From assembly GCA_965198725.1 (NCBI GenBank), contig CBDAPX010000001.1, positions 1,302,001 to 1,366,000 on the forward strand: a stretch of DNA of 64,000 nt, given 5' to 3'. The notes under the pieces are model-generated. The model did not search any database and was not told where the DNA came from. It was given only the letters and a program-made list of their open reading frames with translations. The translations under genes and the position numbers were made by a program. The stretch's first letter is position 1; the number at the start of each line of letters is the position of its first letter. Below, piece by piece: positions 54,770 through 63,258 of this stretch. This stretch comes from CBDAPX01 sp965198725. GTDB taxonomy: Bacteria > Pseudomonadota > Alphaproteobacteria > Rhodobacterales > Rhodobacteraceae.

Positions 54770-56317
54770 TCAGCTGCTCTTGCGGCTGATCATCGGCGGG
54801 TCTTGCAGTTTTTGTGTATGTGTCGCGATCCAATCCAGTGTCTGGTCAAAGGGCATCGGTCGCGCAATGCCATAACCTTGGACGTGGTCGCAGCCCAATT
54901 GAGCCAACAACGCATGTTCGCCCACGGTTTCAACGCCTTCCGCCAGCGTTTCAAGGCCCAGCCGCTCTGACATCGTCTAAATGGCCCCGATCAGTCGCTG
55001 TTGTTCCGGGTCGCGATCCGCCTTCATCACAAAGGACCGATCAATCTTGATGCGCGAGATATCGAAGCGCCGGATCGCCGCAATCGACGCGTTGCCGGTG
55101 CCGAAATCATCCAGGTCGATGCGACAGCCCAGTTGGCCCAGTCCGCGAATGTTGCGGGTGATCATGTCGTTTGGCCCTTCGCACACGACCGATTCCAATA
55201 CCTCTATCGACAACCTGTCCGGGGCCAGGTCAAACCGATCCATTTCCCAGCGAATTTTCTCGACCAGGTTGGGGTTGTGCAGCTCATCGCCGCTGAAATT
55301 GACCCCGATCCGTGGGATATCCACGCCAGAGGCATCCCACGCTTTGACAGCGGTCAGGGCATGATAGAGCATCACTTCGCTCAACCGTTCGAGAAGGCCA
55401 GCCTCTTCCAAAGCGGGCAGGAACACGTTGGGCGGGATCAGGCCGCGCATCGGATGTGCCCACCTGGCCAAGGCCTCAAACCCGGTGATCTTGCCTGTAT
55501 CCGTCGAAATCTGAGGCTGGAACCAAGGTTGGATCTGCCCGTTTTCGAGGGCTTGCGCCGCTTCTTCACGCAGATCATTCCGCATTTTGGTCTGGCGGTG
55601 CATCTCAATGGAAAAGGCGCGGATGGCCGATGGACCGGTGGATTGCGCTTCGGTCAATGCCGCAACGGCGGCATCCATCCATTCGTCTGCCGATTTGCCC
55701 GGCGCGCGGGAGCGCGGGCAAAACCCGATAGAACAGGACACGTAGAGCGAAATACCATCCAGCGAAATCGGGGCTTCGATCGAGGATTGCAACCGACCGG
55801 CCATTTGGATGCACAGCTCTAGGTCAAGCTGGCGAACGGGGGACAGGCAGACCGCAAACCGGCCGTCGCCCATACGGGCAACTGTGTCGCTGTCCCGCAA
55901 GGTTTCGAGAATACGGTCCCCGGTCCGTTGTGCGATCAAATCGCCTGCCGCTTCGCCATGGCGTTTGCACAGCTCTTTGAAATCGTCGATTTCCAACACG
56001 ATACAGACCGATCGAAGACCGGAAATCGCCGTATCTTCATAGATTTGTTCTAACTGCCGATAGAACCCGTCCCGCAAAAGAAGGCCAGTTACACTGTCCA
56101 GCTCTGCCATCCGGTCCTTGGGGAGCAGACCAAAGGCGCCACAAATCGCGAATAGAAGGGGCGTTCCCAGCGCCATGATCAACAGCGCCGCATCGCCCCC
56201 CAACCAGAACGCGCCCAAAGTCAAAGCCGGTAGGAACGCCAGTGTCGGTGGCCCGATCAGAATCGGCCAGATTTTCTTGCGAACCTTTTCGAACCGGTTC
56301 AGGGCGATCACGGCCAT
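54770..56317 (-). pseudogene. GGDEF/EAL cyclic-di-GMP protein, broken by in-frame TAG
   Basis: Two N-terminal membrane helices (residues about 16-65) precede a degenerate GGDEF domain in which the signature reads MGDGRF (149-154), so cyclase activity is unlikely. The EAL domain has GFEALARW (Glu281), Asn340, Glu372-area IEVLES, DLDDFGTG (Asp403, Asp404) and KIDRSF (Lys424). TAG at 54977-54979 follows LIGAI. The same frame continues TMSERLGLETLAEGVETVGE, with the catalytic Glu of the EGVET motif, and QGYGIARPM to TGA at 54770. The truncated 446-residue product would lack this Glu and should not hydrolyse c-di-GMP. The position normally holds Ile, Leu or Val, so TTG to TAG is a likely change. 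Confidence 0.85.
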
Positions 56318-56390
56318 TCAAAACACCTTCCAGAATCTGCAGTCACATACGTGTTACGCAGAAACTAGGTGGCCTATGTTCACCGGACCG

Positions 56391-57260
56391 TTAACGCAAA
56401 GCGGGAATTTCCTCTGAATTTTCAGTATTTTTGCCCGGATCCCGCATCAGCCCTTGGAAATCGAAGAGCTTTGGGTCCAGCAGATGAGACGGTCTGGCAT
56501 TCATCAAAGCACGGAACATGACCTGTCTGCGGCCCGGGCTGTTGCTTTCCCATTGATCGAGGATTTGCTTGACCTGCTGGCGTTGCAGCCCGTCCTGACT
56601 GCCACACAGATCGCACGGGATGATGGGATAATTCATGGCCGTGGAGAATCTGTCGCAATCGGCCTCGGCGACATGGGCGAGGGGGCGATAGACAAAAAGA
56701 TCGCCTTCTTCGTTCACCAGTTTTGGTGGCATCGTGGCCAAGCGCCCGCCGTGAAAGAGGTTCATGAAAAAGGTCTCAAGAATGTCGTCGCGGTGATGCC
56801 CCAGCACAACGGCGCTGCACCCTTCTTCACGTGCAATGCGATACAGGTTTCCGCGTCGCAAACGGGAGCACAGCGCGCAATAGGTGCGGCCTTGGGGCAC
56901 TTTATCAACGACAATGGAATAGGTGTCTTGATATTCGATGCGGTGCGGCACGCCCATTTTTTCCAGGAAAGCCGGCAACACGGTCGCCGGAAAGCCGGGC
57001 TGTCCCTGATCAAGGTTGCAGGCCAGAATGTCGACGGGCAAGAGACCGCGCCATTGCAGCTCATGCAGAACGGCCAACAAGGTATAGGAATCTTTGCCCC
57101 CGGAGAGGCAAACCAGCCACCGCGCGTCGCGTTCGATCATCCCGTACTGTTCGATGGCTTCGCGGGTATAGCGCACGATCCGTTTGCGCAGTTTGCGGAA
57201 TTCCGTCGTTTTTGGGGCCCCGGCAAACAGCGGGTGAATCTCTGCGTCGTCGTCGAGCAT
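56391..57260 (-). CDS. ttcA: tRNA 2-thiocytidine(32) synthetase TtcA
   Basis: A 289-residue enzyme with the ATP PP-loop CLSGGKDSYTLL (Ser53-Ser58), the pair Cys128/Cys131 in YCALC, and PIIPCDLCGSQDGLQR with Cys216/Cys219. Three of these Cys bind the [4Fe-4S] cluster needed to thiolate C32 of some tRNAs. The length is normal. It reads toward the EAL gene with a 73-bp gap. Confidence 0.93.
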   Translation of the reverse strand: MLDDDAEIHPLFAGAPKTTEFRKLRKRIVRYTREAIEQYGMIERDARWLVCLSGGKDSYTLLAVLHELQWRGLLPVDILACNLDQGQPGFPATVLPAFLEKMGVPHRIEYQDTYSIVVDKVPQGRTYCALCSRLRRGNLYRIAREEGCSAVVLGHHRDDILETFFMNLFHGGRLATMPPKLVNEEGDLFVYRPLAHVAEADCDRFSTAMNYPIIPCDLCGSQDGLQRQQVKQILDQWESNSPGRRQVMFRALMNARPSHLLDPKLFDFQGLMRDPGKNTENSEEIPALR

Positions 57261-57358
57261 GGGATGCCTTTCGTTGCGTTGACGGTCCCATACAGCAAAA
57301 CTGGGGAGAACCGAAGGGGGCCGTCAGACGTAGAACTTATCAAACGAAAGGAACGCCC

Positions 57359-57880
57359 ATGCGCCGCTTATCCATTTTGCTGATCTTCCTTCTGGGGGCC
57401 TGTGTGGGACAACCGGGTCCGAATGATGATCTGTATAGCGACAGAGAGCTCAACCTCGAAGAGTTCTTTGAAGGTCGCACCGTGGCCTATGGCCAGTTTC
57501 AGGATGTGTTTGGGACCGTTGGACGCCGGTTCGAGGTGACGATTGACGGAACGTGGGATGGCGAAACACTACGGCTGGTCGAGGATTTTGTTTACTCCGA
57601 CGGGCTGACCGAACAACGGATCTGGACCCTGACCAAAACCGGCGAAGACACATGGTCAGGAACGGCACCCGGTGTGATTGGCACGGCCAGCGGGGTCGAG
57701 CGTGGCGATACGTTTTATTGGACCTACACGATCGACCTGCCGGTGCCGGATGGAACGTTGCGGGTGACATTTGACGATTGGATGTGGCTGCTGTCCGAGG
57801 ATCGTTTGCTGAACCGCGCCTATATGAAAAAATTTGGTGTTCCGATTGGTGAGGTCATCATCACCTTTGAAAAAGAATAG
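57359..57880 (+). CDS. DUF3833 family lipoprotein
   Basis: A 173-residue protein. The N-terminus MRRLSILLIFLLGACVGQ is a lipoprotein signal with lipobox LGAC (Cys15). The rest has the DUF3833 pattern: NLEEFFEGRTVAYGQFQDVFGTVGRRFEVTIDG, LVEDFVYSDGLTEQRIW, VTFDDWMWLLSEDRLLNRAYMKKFGVPIGEVIITF. It is probably anchored in a membrane facing the periplasm; the function is unknown. AAAGGA lies 7 bases before the ATG. It is divergent from ttcA and ends in TAG. Confidence 0.88.
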   Translation: MRRLSILLIFLLGACVGQPGPNDDLYSDRELNLEEFFEGRTVAYGQFQDVFGTVGRRFEVTIDGTWDGETLRLVEDFVYSDGLTEQRIWTLTKTGEDTWSGTAPGVIGTASGVERGDTFYWTYTIDLPVPDGTLRVTFDDWMWLLSEDRLLNRAYMKKFGVPIGEVIITFEKE

Positions 57881-57900
57881 GCCCGGCAGATCGCCGGGCC
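57880..57900. terminator. Hairpin between the convergent DUF3833 and yghU genes
   Basis: A perfect 8-bp stem GGCCCGGC/GCCGGGCC with a 5-base loop, starting at the last base of the DUF3833 stop. There is no T run, so its strength as an intrinsic terminator is uncertain. Confidence 0.5.
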
Positions 57901-57906
57901 ACTCCG

Positions 57907-58788
57907 TCATTCATCTTCGGCCGGGGCCAGTTTGTCTTGGGTCCGCAGCTCAAAATCCGACGCGTCGTGGCGCTCATGCAGCTGCAGGCTCGGCTCTCCA
58001 AACGGACGGTTGACCATCCGACCGCGCAGGACCGCCGGGCGCGCGTCCAGTTCTTTGGCCCAGCGCATCACGTTGGTATAGCTTTCCGCATCTATGAACT
58101 CTGCCGCCTCGTACAGGCGACCCAACAGCAACTGACCGTACCACGGCCAAATGGCCATATCCGCGATCGTATATTCGTCGCCGATGATGAACTGCCGTTC
58201 CGCCAGATTACGGTCCAGAACGTCCAACTGGCGCTTGACCTCCATCGTGAAGCGGTTGATCGGGTATTCCCATTTCTCGGGTGCATACGCATAGAAGTGA
58301 CCGAAACCACCGCCCAGGTACGGCGCGCTGCCCATTTGCCAGAACAGCCAGGACAGCATTTCGGGCCGGTTTGCAGCGTCAGCAGGCAGGAATTTGCCAA
58401 ACTTTTCGGCCAGATAGAGCAGGATTGCCGCACTTTCGAAAACCCGGGTCGGCGTTGTCGTGCTGTGATCCACAAGAGCCGGGATTTTGGAATTCGGGTT
58501 GGCGTCGACAAAACCGCTTCCGAACTGATCGCCCTCACCGATATTGATCAGCCAAGCGTCATATTCCGCCTCTTCAATCCCCAGCGCGAGCAGCTCTTCG
58601 AACAGCACTGTGACCTTGACGCCGTTCGGCGTGGCCAGTGAATACAGCTGATGCGGGTGTTTGCCGATCTGCAGATCTTTGTCATGTGTCGCGCCGGCAA
58701 TAGGGCGGTTGATATTGGCAAAGCGTCCGCCGCTTTCGCTGTCCCATGTCCAAACCTTTGGCGGGGTATAGGTGGTGTCGTCGCTCAT
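57907..58788 (-). CDS. yghU: Glutathione S-transferase/disulfide-bond reductase YghU-like
   Basis: A 293-residue YghU-type protein: the N-terminal extension with INRPIAGATHDKDLQIGKHPHQLYSLATPNGVKVTVLFEELL, then NPNSKIPALVD and FESAAILLYLAEKFG, and the helical part with GGGFGHFYAYAPEKWEYPINRFTMEVKRQLDVLD. YghU and YfcG reduce disulfides with two bound glutathiones. The match over the full length is good. Confidence 0.93.
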   Translation of the reverse strand: MSDDTTYTPPKVWTWDSESGGRFANINRPIAGATHDKDLQIGKHPHQLYSLATPNGVKVTVLFEELLALGIEEAEYDAWLINIGEGDQFGSGFVDANPNSKIPALVDHSTTTPTRVFESAAILLYLAEKFGKFLPADAANRPEMLSWLFWQMGSAPYLGGGFGHFYAYAPEKWEYPINRFTMEVKRQLDVLDRNLAERQFIIGDEYTIADMAIWPWYGQLLLGRLYEAAEFIDAESYTNVMRWAKELDARPAVLRGRMVNRPFGEPSLQLHERHDASDFELRTQDKLAPAEDE

Positions 58789-58952
58789 AAGCTCTTTTCC
58801 TGGTCTTTGCTGAACGCCGGGTGCGTCAGCAGTGCTGTTGCAGTCTCGTTAACCTATGCGTGCAGTTGCAGAATACAAACCCTGATTGGCCAATGTCCCG
58901 TGCGGGTGCTATGCTACGGTCATTTACAACAACGAATTTCGAAGGACAGAAA

Positions 58953-59900
58953 ATGGATTATGTTTTTACCTCTCGCAGCATCCGGTCGGGTCAGTTTTCC
59001 AACGAACCGGGCGCTACGCATTTCCTGAAAGTGCCAAGCAACGTGAACGACGTTGATCCCAGCCATAAATCCACCAAGACGCAATGGGTCAAAGAGGTGA
59101 TGGACGGCGCGTGCCCGCATCCCGGTGCGATACCGGACGAAGGCAATATCGTGATCTACGTGCACGGCTTTAACAACAGCCCGGCAGACATGCTGTCGCG
59201 CCATCGCAAGATCAAAAAGCGGCTAAGCGATCTGAATTTCAACGGTATCGTCATCAGCTATGATTGGCCCAGCGCCAGTTCGGCGCTCAACTATCTGGAG
59301 GACCGTAAAGACGCCAAGCTAACGGCCCTGAAGCTGGTGGATGATGGGATTTCGACCTTTGCGGCGTTGCAGCGGCCAGACTGCCATATCAACATGCACA
59401 TCCTTGCGCATTCGATGGGATGTTATGTCGTGCGTGAGGCCTTTGACGATGCCGATGACCGCCCCGCGGTTGCAGCGCGCAGCTGGTCGGTATCGCAGGT
59501 GTTGCTGGTGGCGGGGGATGTCTCAGCAGGCAGCATGGGGGACGGGAATTCGAAAAGTTCGTCGATCTATCGCCATTGCGCCCGGCTGACCAATTACTAC
59601 AACCCGCTGGATGATGTGCTGAGCGTGTCAAACGCCAAACGGATCGGCGTCGCGCCACGCGTCGGGCGGATCGGCCTGCCTGAAGACATTCCGCGCAAAG
59701 CGGTGGATGTCTATTGCGGGGCTTATTTCAAAACGCACCGGGGCAACTTTCCGGACGGGTTCAACACCGCGCATACGTGGTATTTTGACGATCCAAACTT
59801 CTTAGAAGACGTATTTCACACCCTCGAAGGCGGGCTGGACCGGGAAGAGATCCCGACGCGAGGTCGGACCGATAAGGGCGGCTTGGCCCTGAAACCCTAG
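58953..59900 (+). CDS. Alpha/beta hydrolase, DUF900 (COG4782) family
   Basis: A 315-residue protein. NIVIYVHGFNNSPADMLSRHRKI and GIVISYDWPSASSALNYLEDRKDA precede the nucleophile motif LAHSMGCYVV near residue 154. Family members are predicted esterases of unknown substrate. AAGGA lies 7 bases before the ATG at 58953; earlier in-frame Met codons precede non-homologous residues. It ends in TAG. Confidence 0.85.
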   Translation: MDYVFTSRSIRSGQFSNEPGATHFLKVPSNVNDVDPSHKSTKTQWVKEVMDGACPHPGAIPDEGNIVIYVHGFNNSPADMLSRHRKIKKRLSDLNFNGIVISYDWPSASSALNYLEDRKDAKLTALKLVDDGISTFAALQRPDCHINMHILAHSMGCYVVREAFDDADDRPAVAARSWSVSQVLLVAGDVSAGSMGDGNSKSSSIYRHCARLTNYYNPLDDVLSVSNAKRIGVAPRVGRIGLPEDIPRKAVDVYCGAYFKTHRGNFPDGFNTAHTWYFDDPNFLEDVFHTLEGGLDREEIPTRGRTDKGGLALKP

Positions 59901-59957
59901 GGGCCGATGGTCAGCGTTTCGCCAGCAGTTCGGTTGGAAAACATCGCTGTCGGAAGC

Positions 59958-60206
59958 TTACGCGTCCTTTGGCGGAACGTCATCCTTTTTGGGGACCGGA
60001 TCATATCCTGAACCACCCAAGGGATGACACCGGCCAATGCGGCGCAGTGTCAGCCAGCTGCCTCGCACCGCCCCGTGCTTTTCCAGCGCCTCTAACGCAT
60101 AGGCGCTGCATGTGGGTTGATACCGGCAGTTAAAGCCGACCCATGGGCTGAAAATCAGCCGGTAGGCCCGAACGGGCAAGGCGACGATATGGGCCAACGG
60201 GGTCAT
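59958..60206 (-). CDS. yidD: Membrane protein insertion efficiency factor YidD
   Basis: An 82-residue protein: PVRAYRLIFSPWVGFNCRYQPTCSAYALEALEKHGAVRGSWLTLRRIGRCHPLGGSGYDPVP. The three Cys (NCRYQPTCS and GRCHP) are family hallmarks. It starts 3 bases after the rnpA stop. It helps YidC-dependent insertion. Confidence 0.96.
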   Translation of the reverse strand: MTPLAHIVALPVRAYRLIFSPWVGFNCRYQPTCSAYALEALEKHGAVRGSWLTLRRIGRCHPLGGSGYDPVPKKDDVPPKDA

Positions 60207-60209
60207 ACC

Positions 60210-60614
60210 TTAGCCATGTATTTTGCGCAGCGCGTAACGCAAGTCGTTCTCAAGATCTTTGAAATCCCGCGCCGCCGTCGCTTCGTGTCGACCGATCAGA
60301 ACATAGTCCCATCCGTCTCGCCCCAGGGCCGGCAAAACATGCCGCGCCACTTCGCGCAGGCGCCGCTTTGCCCGGTTGCGGGCGACGGCATTTCCCACCT
60401 TTTTGGAGCAGGTAAAGCCGACTCGGATGCCGTCGGCCTCGTCAATGGACCGCTTGCGACCCTGTACCATCATACCGTGGGTTTTTTGCCGTTTGGCCCG
60501 AGCCGCGCGCAGGAAATCAGCGCGTTTGGTCAGGACCCGCACACAAACGGACACCGCCGGAGGCGTCTTCCCTTGGCTGGCAAAGCCATCCTTGGGGGCC
60601 TCCGGCGGTGTCAT
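60210..60614 (-). CDS. rnpA: Ribonuclease P protein component
   Basis: A 134-residue basic protein. FLRAARAKRQKTHGMMVQ and the RNR motif region VGNAVARNRAKRRLREVARHVL are conserved; the C-terminal DYVLIGRHEATAARDFKDLENDLRYAL fits. It joins the RNase P RNA to mature tRNA 5' ends. The first 20 residues are variable, so the start could be somewhat downstream. Confidence 0.93.
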   Translation of the reverse strand: MTPPEAPKDGFASQGKTPPAVSVCVRVLTKRADFLRAARAKRQKTHGMMVQGRKRSIDEADGIRVGFTCSKKVGNAVARNRAKRRLREVARHVLPALGRDGWDYVLIGRHEATAARDFKDLENDLRYALRKIHG

Positions 60615-60643
60615 ATCCGTCAGAACGGAAAAAGCTGGGCGCT

Positions 60644-60778
60644 TTACGCGCTCAGCGATTTGCGGCCACGAGCGCGGCGCGCGTTCAGGATTTTACGGCC
60701 AGCTTTCGTGGCCATGCGCGCACGGAAACCGTGACGGCGCTTGCGAACCAGGTTCGAAGGTTGAAAGGTGCGTTTCAT
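60644..60778 (-). CDS. rpmH: 50S ribosomal protein L34
   Basis: A 44-residue L34: [44 protein letters not shown]. The start at 60778 gives exactly the family length. It leads the rpmH-rnpA-yidD unit. The 298 bp to the next gene (60779-61076) hold the promoters; no further gene was seen there. Confidence 0.98.
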
Positions 60779-61076
60779 CGCTCCAACTCCAATTATCGGT
60801 GGGGTGCAGCGCGGATTCGGCACCCAAGAATACGTCGAAGCCCGGCCAATACCGATGCGTTCCGGGAAAGTCAAACCCCGCAAGACGGATTTTGACGGTT
60901 TTGAAACAAATTCCGGACGACGTCGGGTTCCGCCCGACTTCTATTACAATTCTGGTCGATTTGACCATCGAATTGCACCAAAGCATCACTGCCAATCAAC
61001 CAGCCGTGAGCACCCTATCCAAGTCTGCGTCTGATCCGCATGTTATGGACACCGACGAAATAGGTAAGCCGACCTG

Positions 61077-61820
61077 ATGAGCCAGACATCCGAAACCACT
61101 CTTCCCGCCGCACGCAGGACCTTTTGGCGCCTGCTGCCGATCCTTGCGATCTTGACGGTATCAGTCGTGGGCGCGGTATCGTTCCGTGAATATCTCAGCT
61201 TTGACACGCTGCAACAAAACCGCGAGGCCCTGTTGGCCTTTCGCGATGCCAATATTGTTCTGTTGGCGGCGATCTTTGCCGCAGCTTACGTGATCGTTGT
61301 CGCCTTCAGCTTGCCGGGTGCCGCGGTGTTTTCGGTGACCGGCGGCTTCCTGTTTGGGCTTGGTTTGGGCACCGGCCTGAACGTTATGGCCGCCACAATC
61401 GGTGCGTCCGCAATTTTCCTGGCGGCCCGCTGGGGGTTCGGCGCCGCTTTGGCGGAACGCATGGATGCCTCCGAAGGGACGATCAAAAAGCTGAAAGACG
61501 GTTTGAACGACAATGAGATCAGCGTGCTCTTTTTGTTGCGCTTGGTGCCTGTTGTGCCGTTCTTCGTCGCCAACCTGTTGCCGGCGCTGGTCGGCGTCCG
61601 GTTCTGGAACTTTCTGTGGACCACAGCGCTGGGTATCATTCCGGGGGCAATTGTCTTTACATGGATCGGTGTTGGTGTCGGCGAAGTGTTCGACCGGGGC
61701 GAAAGCCCGGATCTGAGCCTGTTGTGGGAACCCTTTATCATCGGCCCCATCCTTGGCCTTGCGGCGCTGGCGGCTTTGCCGATGATCCTTAAATTCTTTC
61801 GCAAATCAGAAGCGAGCTGA
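61077..61820 (+). CDS. TVP38/TMEM64 (DedA/VTT domain) membrane protein
   Basis: A 247-residue protein with about six membrane helices. The VTT/SNARE-assoc core is FSLPGAAVFSVTGGFLFGLGLGTGLNVMAATIGASAIFLAAR followed by FLLRLVPVVPFFVANLLPALVGVRFWNFLWTTALGIIPGAIVFTWIGVG. This superfamily is linked to lipid scrambling and envelope homeostasis. It is 2 bases from the reductase gene, a pairing common in Alphaproteobacteria. Confidence 0.88.
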   Translation: MSQTSETTLPAARRTFWRLLPILAILTVSVVGAVSFREYLSFDTLQQNREALLAFRDANIVLLAAIFAAAYVIVVAFSLPGAAVFSVTGGFLFGLGLGTGLNVMAATIGASAIFLAARWGFGAALAERMDASEGTIKKLKDGLNDNEISVLFLLRLVPVVPFFVANLLPALVGVRFWNFLWTTALGIIPGAIVFTWIGVGVGEVFDRGESPDLSLLWEPFIIGPILGLAALAALPMILKFFRKSEAS

Positions 61821-61822
61821 CG

Positions 61823-63241
61823 ATGGCTGACATCAAAACCGATATCCTGGTCATAGGCGCCGGGTCTGGCGGGCTTTCCGTTGCCGCGGGTGCCAGCCAG
61901 ATGGGGGCAAAGGTTGTGCTTTTGGAGGGGCACAAGATGGGCGGTGATTGCTTGAACTTCGGTTGCGTCCCGTCCAAGGCACTGATCGCCAGTGGTAAGG
62001 CGGCCTATGCACAGGCGCATTCAGATGTTTTTGGGGTGCGTTCTGTCGCGCCGCAGTCGGATTATGCGGCCGCCAAGGATCACGTAGCGGACGTCATTGC
62101 ACAGATTGAGCCGGTCGATAGCCAGGAGCGGTTCGAAGGGTTCGGCGTGCATGTCATCCGCGAGTTTGGCCGTTTCACCGGCCCAAACACCGTACAGGCA
62201 GGCGATACGACGATCACCGCGCGGCGCATCGTGATTTCCACGGGGTCTCGTCCTTTTGTCCCGCCGATCCCGGGCTTGGACACGGTGCCCTATGAAACCA
62301 ATGAAACCCTGTTTGATTTGCGCGAAAAACCGGATCATCTGTTGATCATCGGCGGCGGCCCCATCGGGATGGAACTGGCACAAGCGCATATCCGGCTGGG
62401 CAGCAAAGTAACGGTGATCGAAGGCGACAAGGCGTTGCCCAAGGATGATCCGGAACTGGCCGCGATCGTGCTCGACAGCCTGCGCGAAGAAGGTGTTGAA
62501 ATAGCCGAAGGCGCGATGGCAAAAACGGTTCGGGGCAAGGCCGGTACCATCGAGATCGAAACGACGGATGGTCGTGTTTTCAAAGGGTCACACTTGCTCT
62601 TGGCCGTCGGGCGCAAGGTCAACATGGAAAACCTCAATCTTGAGGCGGCTGGCATCAAGACGACCAAAACCGGTATAAAAACGGATGACAGCCTGCGCAC
62701 GACCAACAAAAAGGTTTATGCCATCGGCGATGCCGCGGGCGGCATGCAATTCACGCACCTTGCGGGGTATCATGCGGGTGTGATCATCCGGTCGCTGCTC
62801 TTTGGCATGCCCGCCAAGGCGCGCACAGATCATATCCCTTTTGCCACTTACACCGATCCGGAATTGGCCCATGTTGGCCTGACCGAAGAACAAGCACGTC
62901 GGAAACACGGCGTCCTCTTCGATGTGGCGCGGTTCGACTATCACCACAACGATCGGGCAATCACTGACCGCAAGACAAAGGGAATGATCAAGGTCATGAT
63001 CTACAAAGGCCGTCCAGTGGGCGCGTCGATTGTTGGACATCAGGCCGGAGAATTGATCGCCACCTGGTCGCTTGCCATCGCAAATAACCTTAAAATGAGT
63101 CAGATTGCGGCAATGGTTGCACCGTATCCAACCATCGCAGAGGTTAACAAACGCGCAGCGGGTGCCTATTTCTCGCCGAAACTGTTTGATAATCCAAAGG
63201 TTAAGCGCGTGGTCGGGTGGGTTCAGAAATACCTCCCCTGA
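61823..63241 (+). CDS. Pyridine nucleotide-disulfide oxidoreductase (mercuric reductase/dihydrolipoamide dehydrogenase-like)
   Basis: A 472-residue FAD enzyme: FAD-binding DILVIGAGSGGLSVAAGAS, redox Cys43-Cys48 in GGDCLNFGCVPSKAL, NAD-binding LLIIGGGPIGMELAQAHIRLGSKVTVIEG, second FAD motif KVYAIGDAAGG, and the dimer domain. The usual C-terminal His-Glu of dihydrolipoamide dehydrogenase (HxHPTxxE) is not evident; instead the end reads MVAPYPTIAEVNKRAAG, as in the TVP38-linked reductase family. It has no MerA-type vicinal C-terminal Cys pair. The substrate is unknown. Confidence 0.88.
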   Translation: MADIKTDILVIGAGSGGLSVAAGASQMGAKVVLLEGHKMGGDCLNFGCVPSKALIASGKAAYAQAHSDVFGVRSVAPQSDYAAAKDHVADVIAQIEPVDSQERFEGFGVHVIREFGRFTGPNTVQAGDTTITARRIVISTGSRPFVPPIPGLDTVPYETNETLFDLREKPDHLLIIGGGPIGMELAQAHIRLGSKVTVIEGDKALPKDDPELAAIVLDSLREEGVEIAEGAMAKTVRGKAGTIEIETTDGRVFKGSHLLLAVGRKVNMENLNLEAAGIKTTKTGIKTDDSLRTTNKKVYAIGDAAGGMQFTHLAGYHAGVIIRSLLFGMPAKARTDHIPFATYTDPELAHVGLTEEQARRKHGVLFDVARFDYHHNDRAITDRKTKGMIKVMIYKGRPVGASIVGHQAGELIATWSLAIANNLKMSQIAAMVAPYPTIAEVNKRAAGAYFSPKLFDNPKVKRVVGWVQKYLP

Positions 63242-63258
63242 CCTGAGGAAGGAGCAGA

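Noticed and set aside
61823..63241. Functional mercuric reductase (MerA) or E3 lipoamide dehydrogenase
   Set aside because: It lacks the MerA C-terminal Cys pair and the clear HxHPTxxE end of E3, and no mer or 2-oxoacid dehydrogenase genes are nearby; only the superfamily call is supported.
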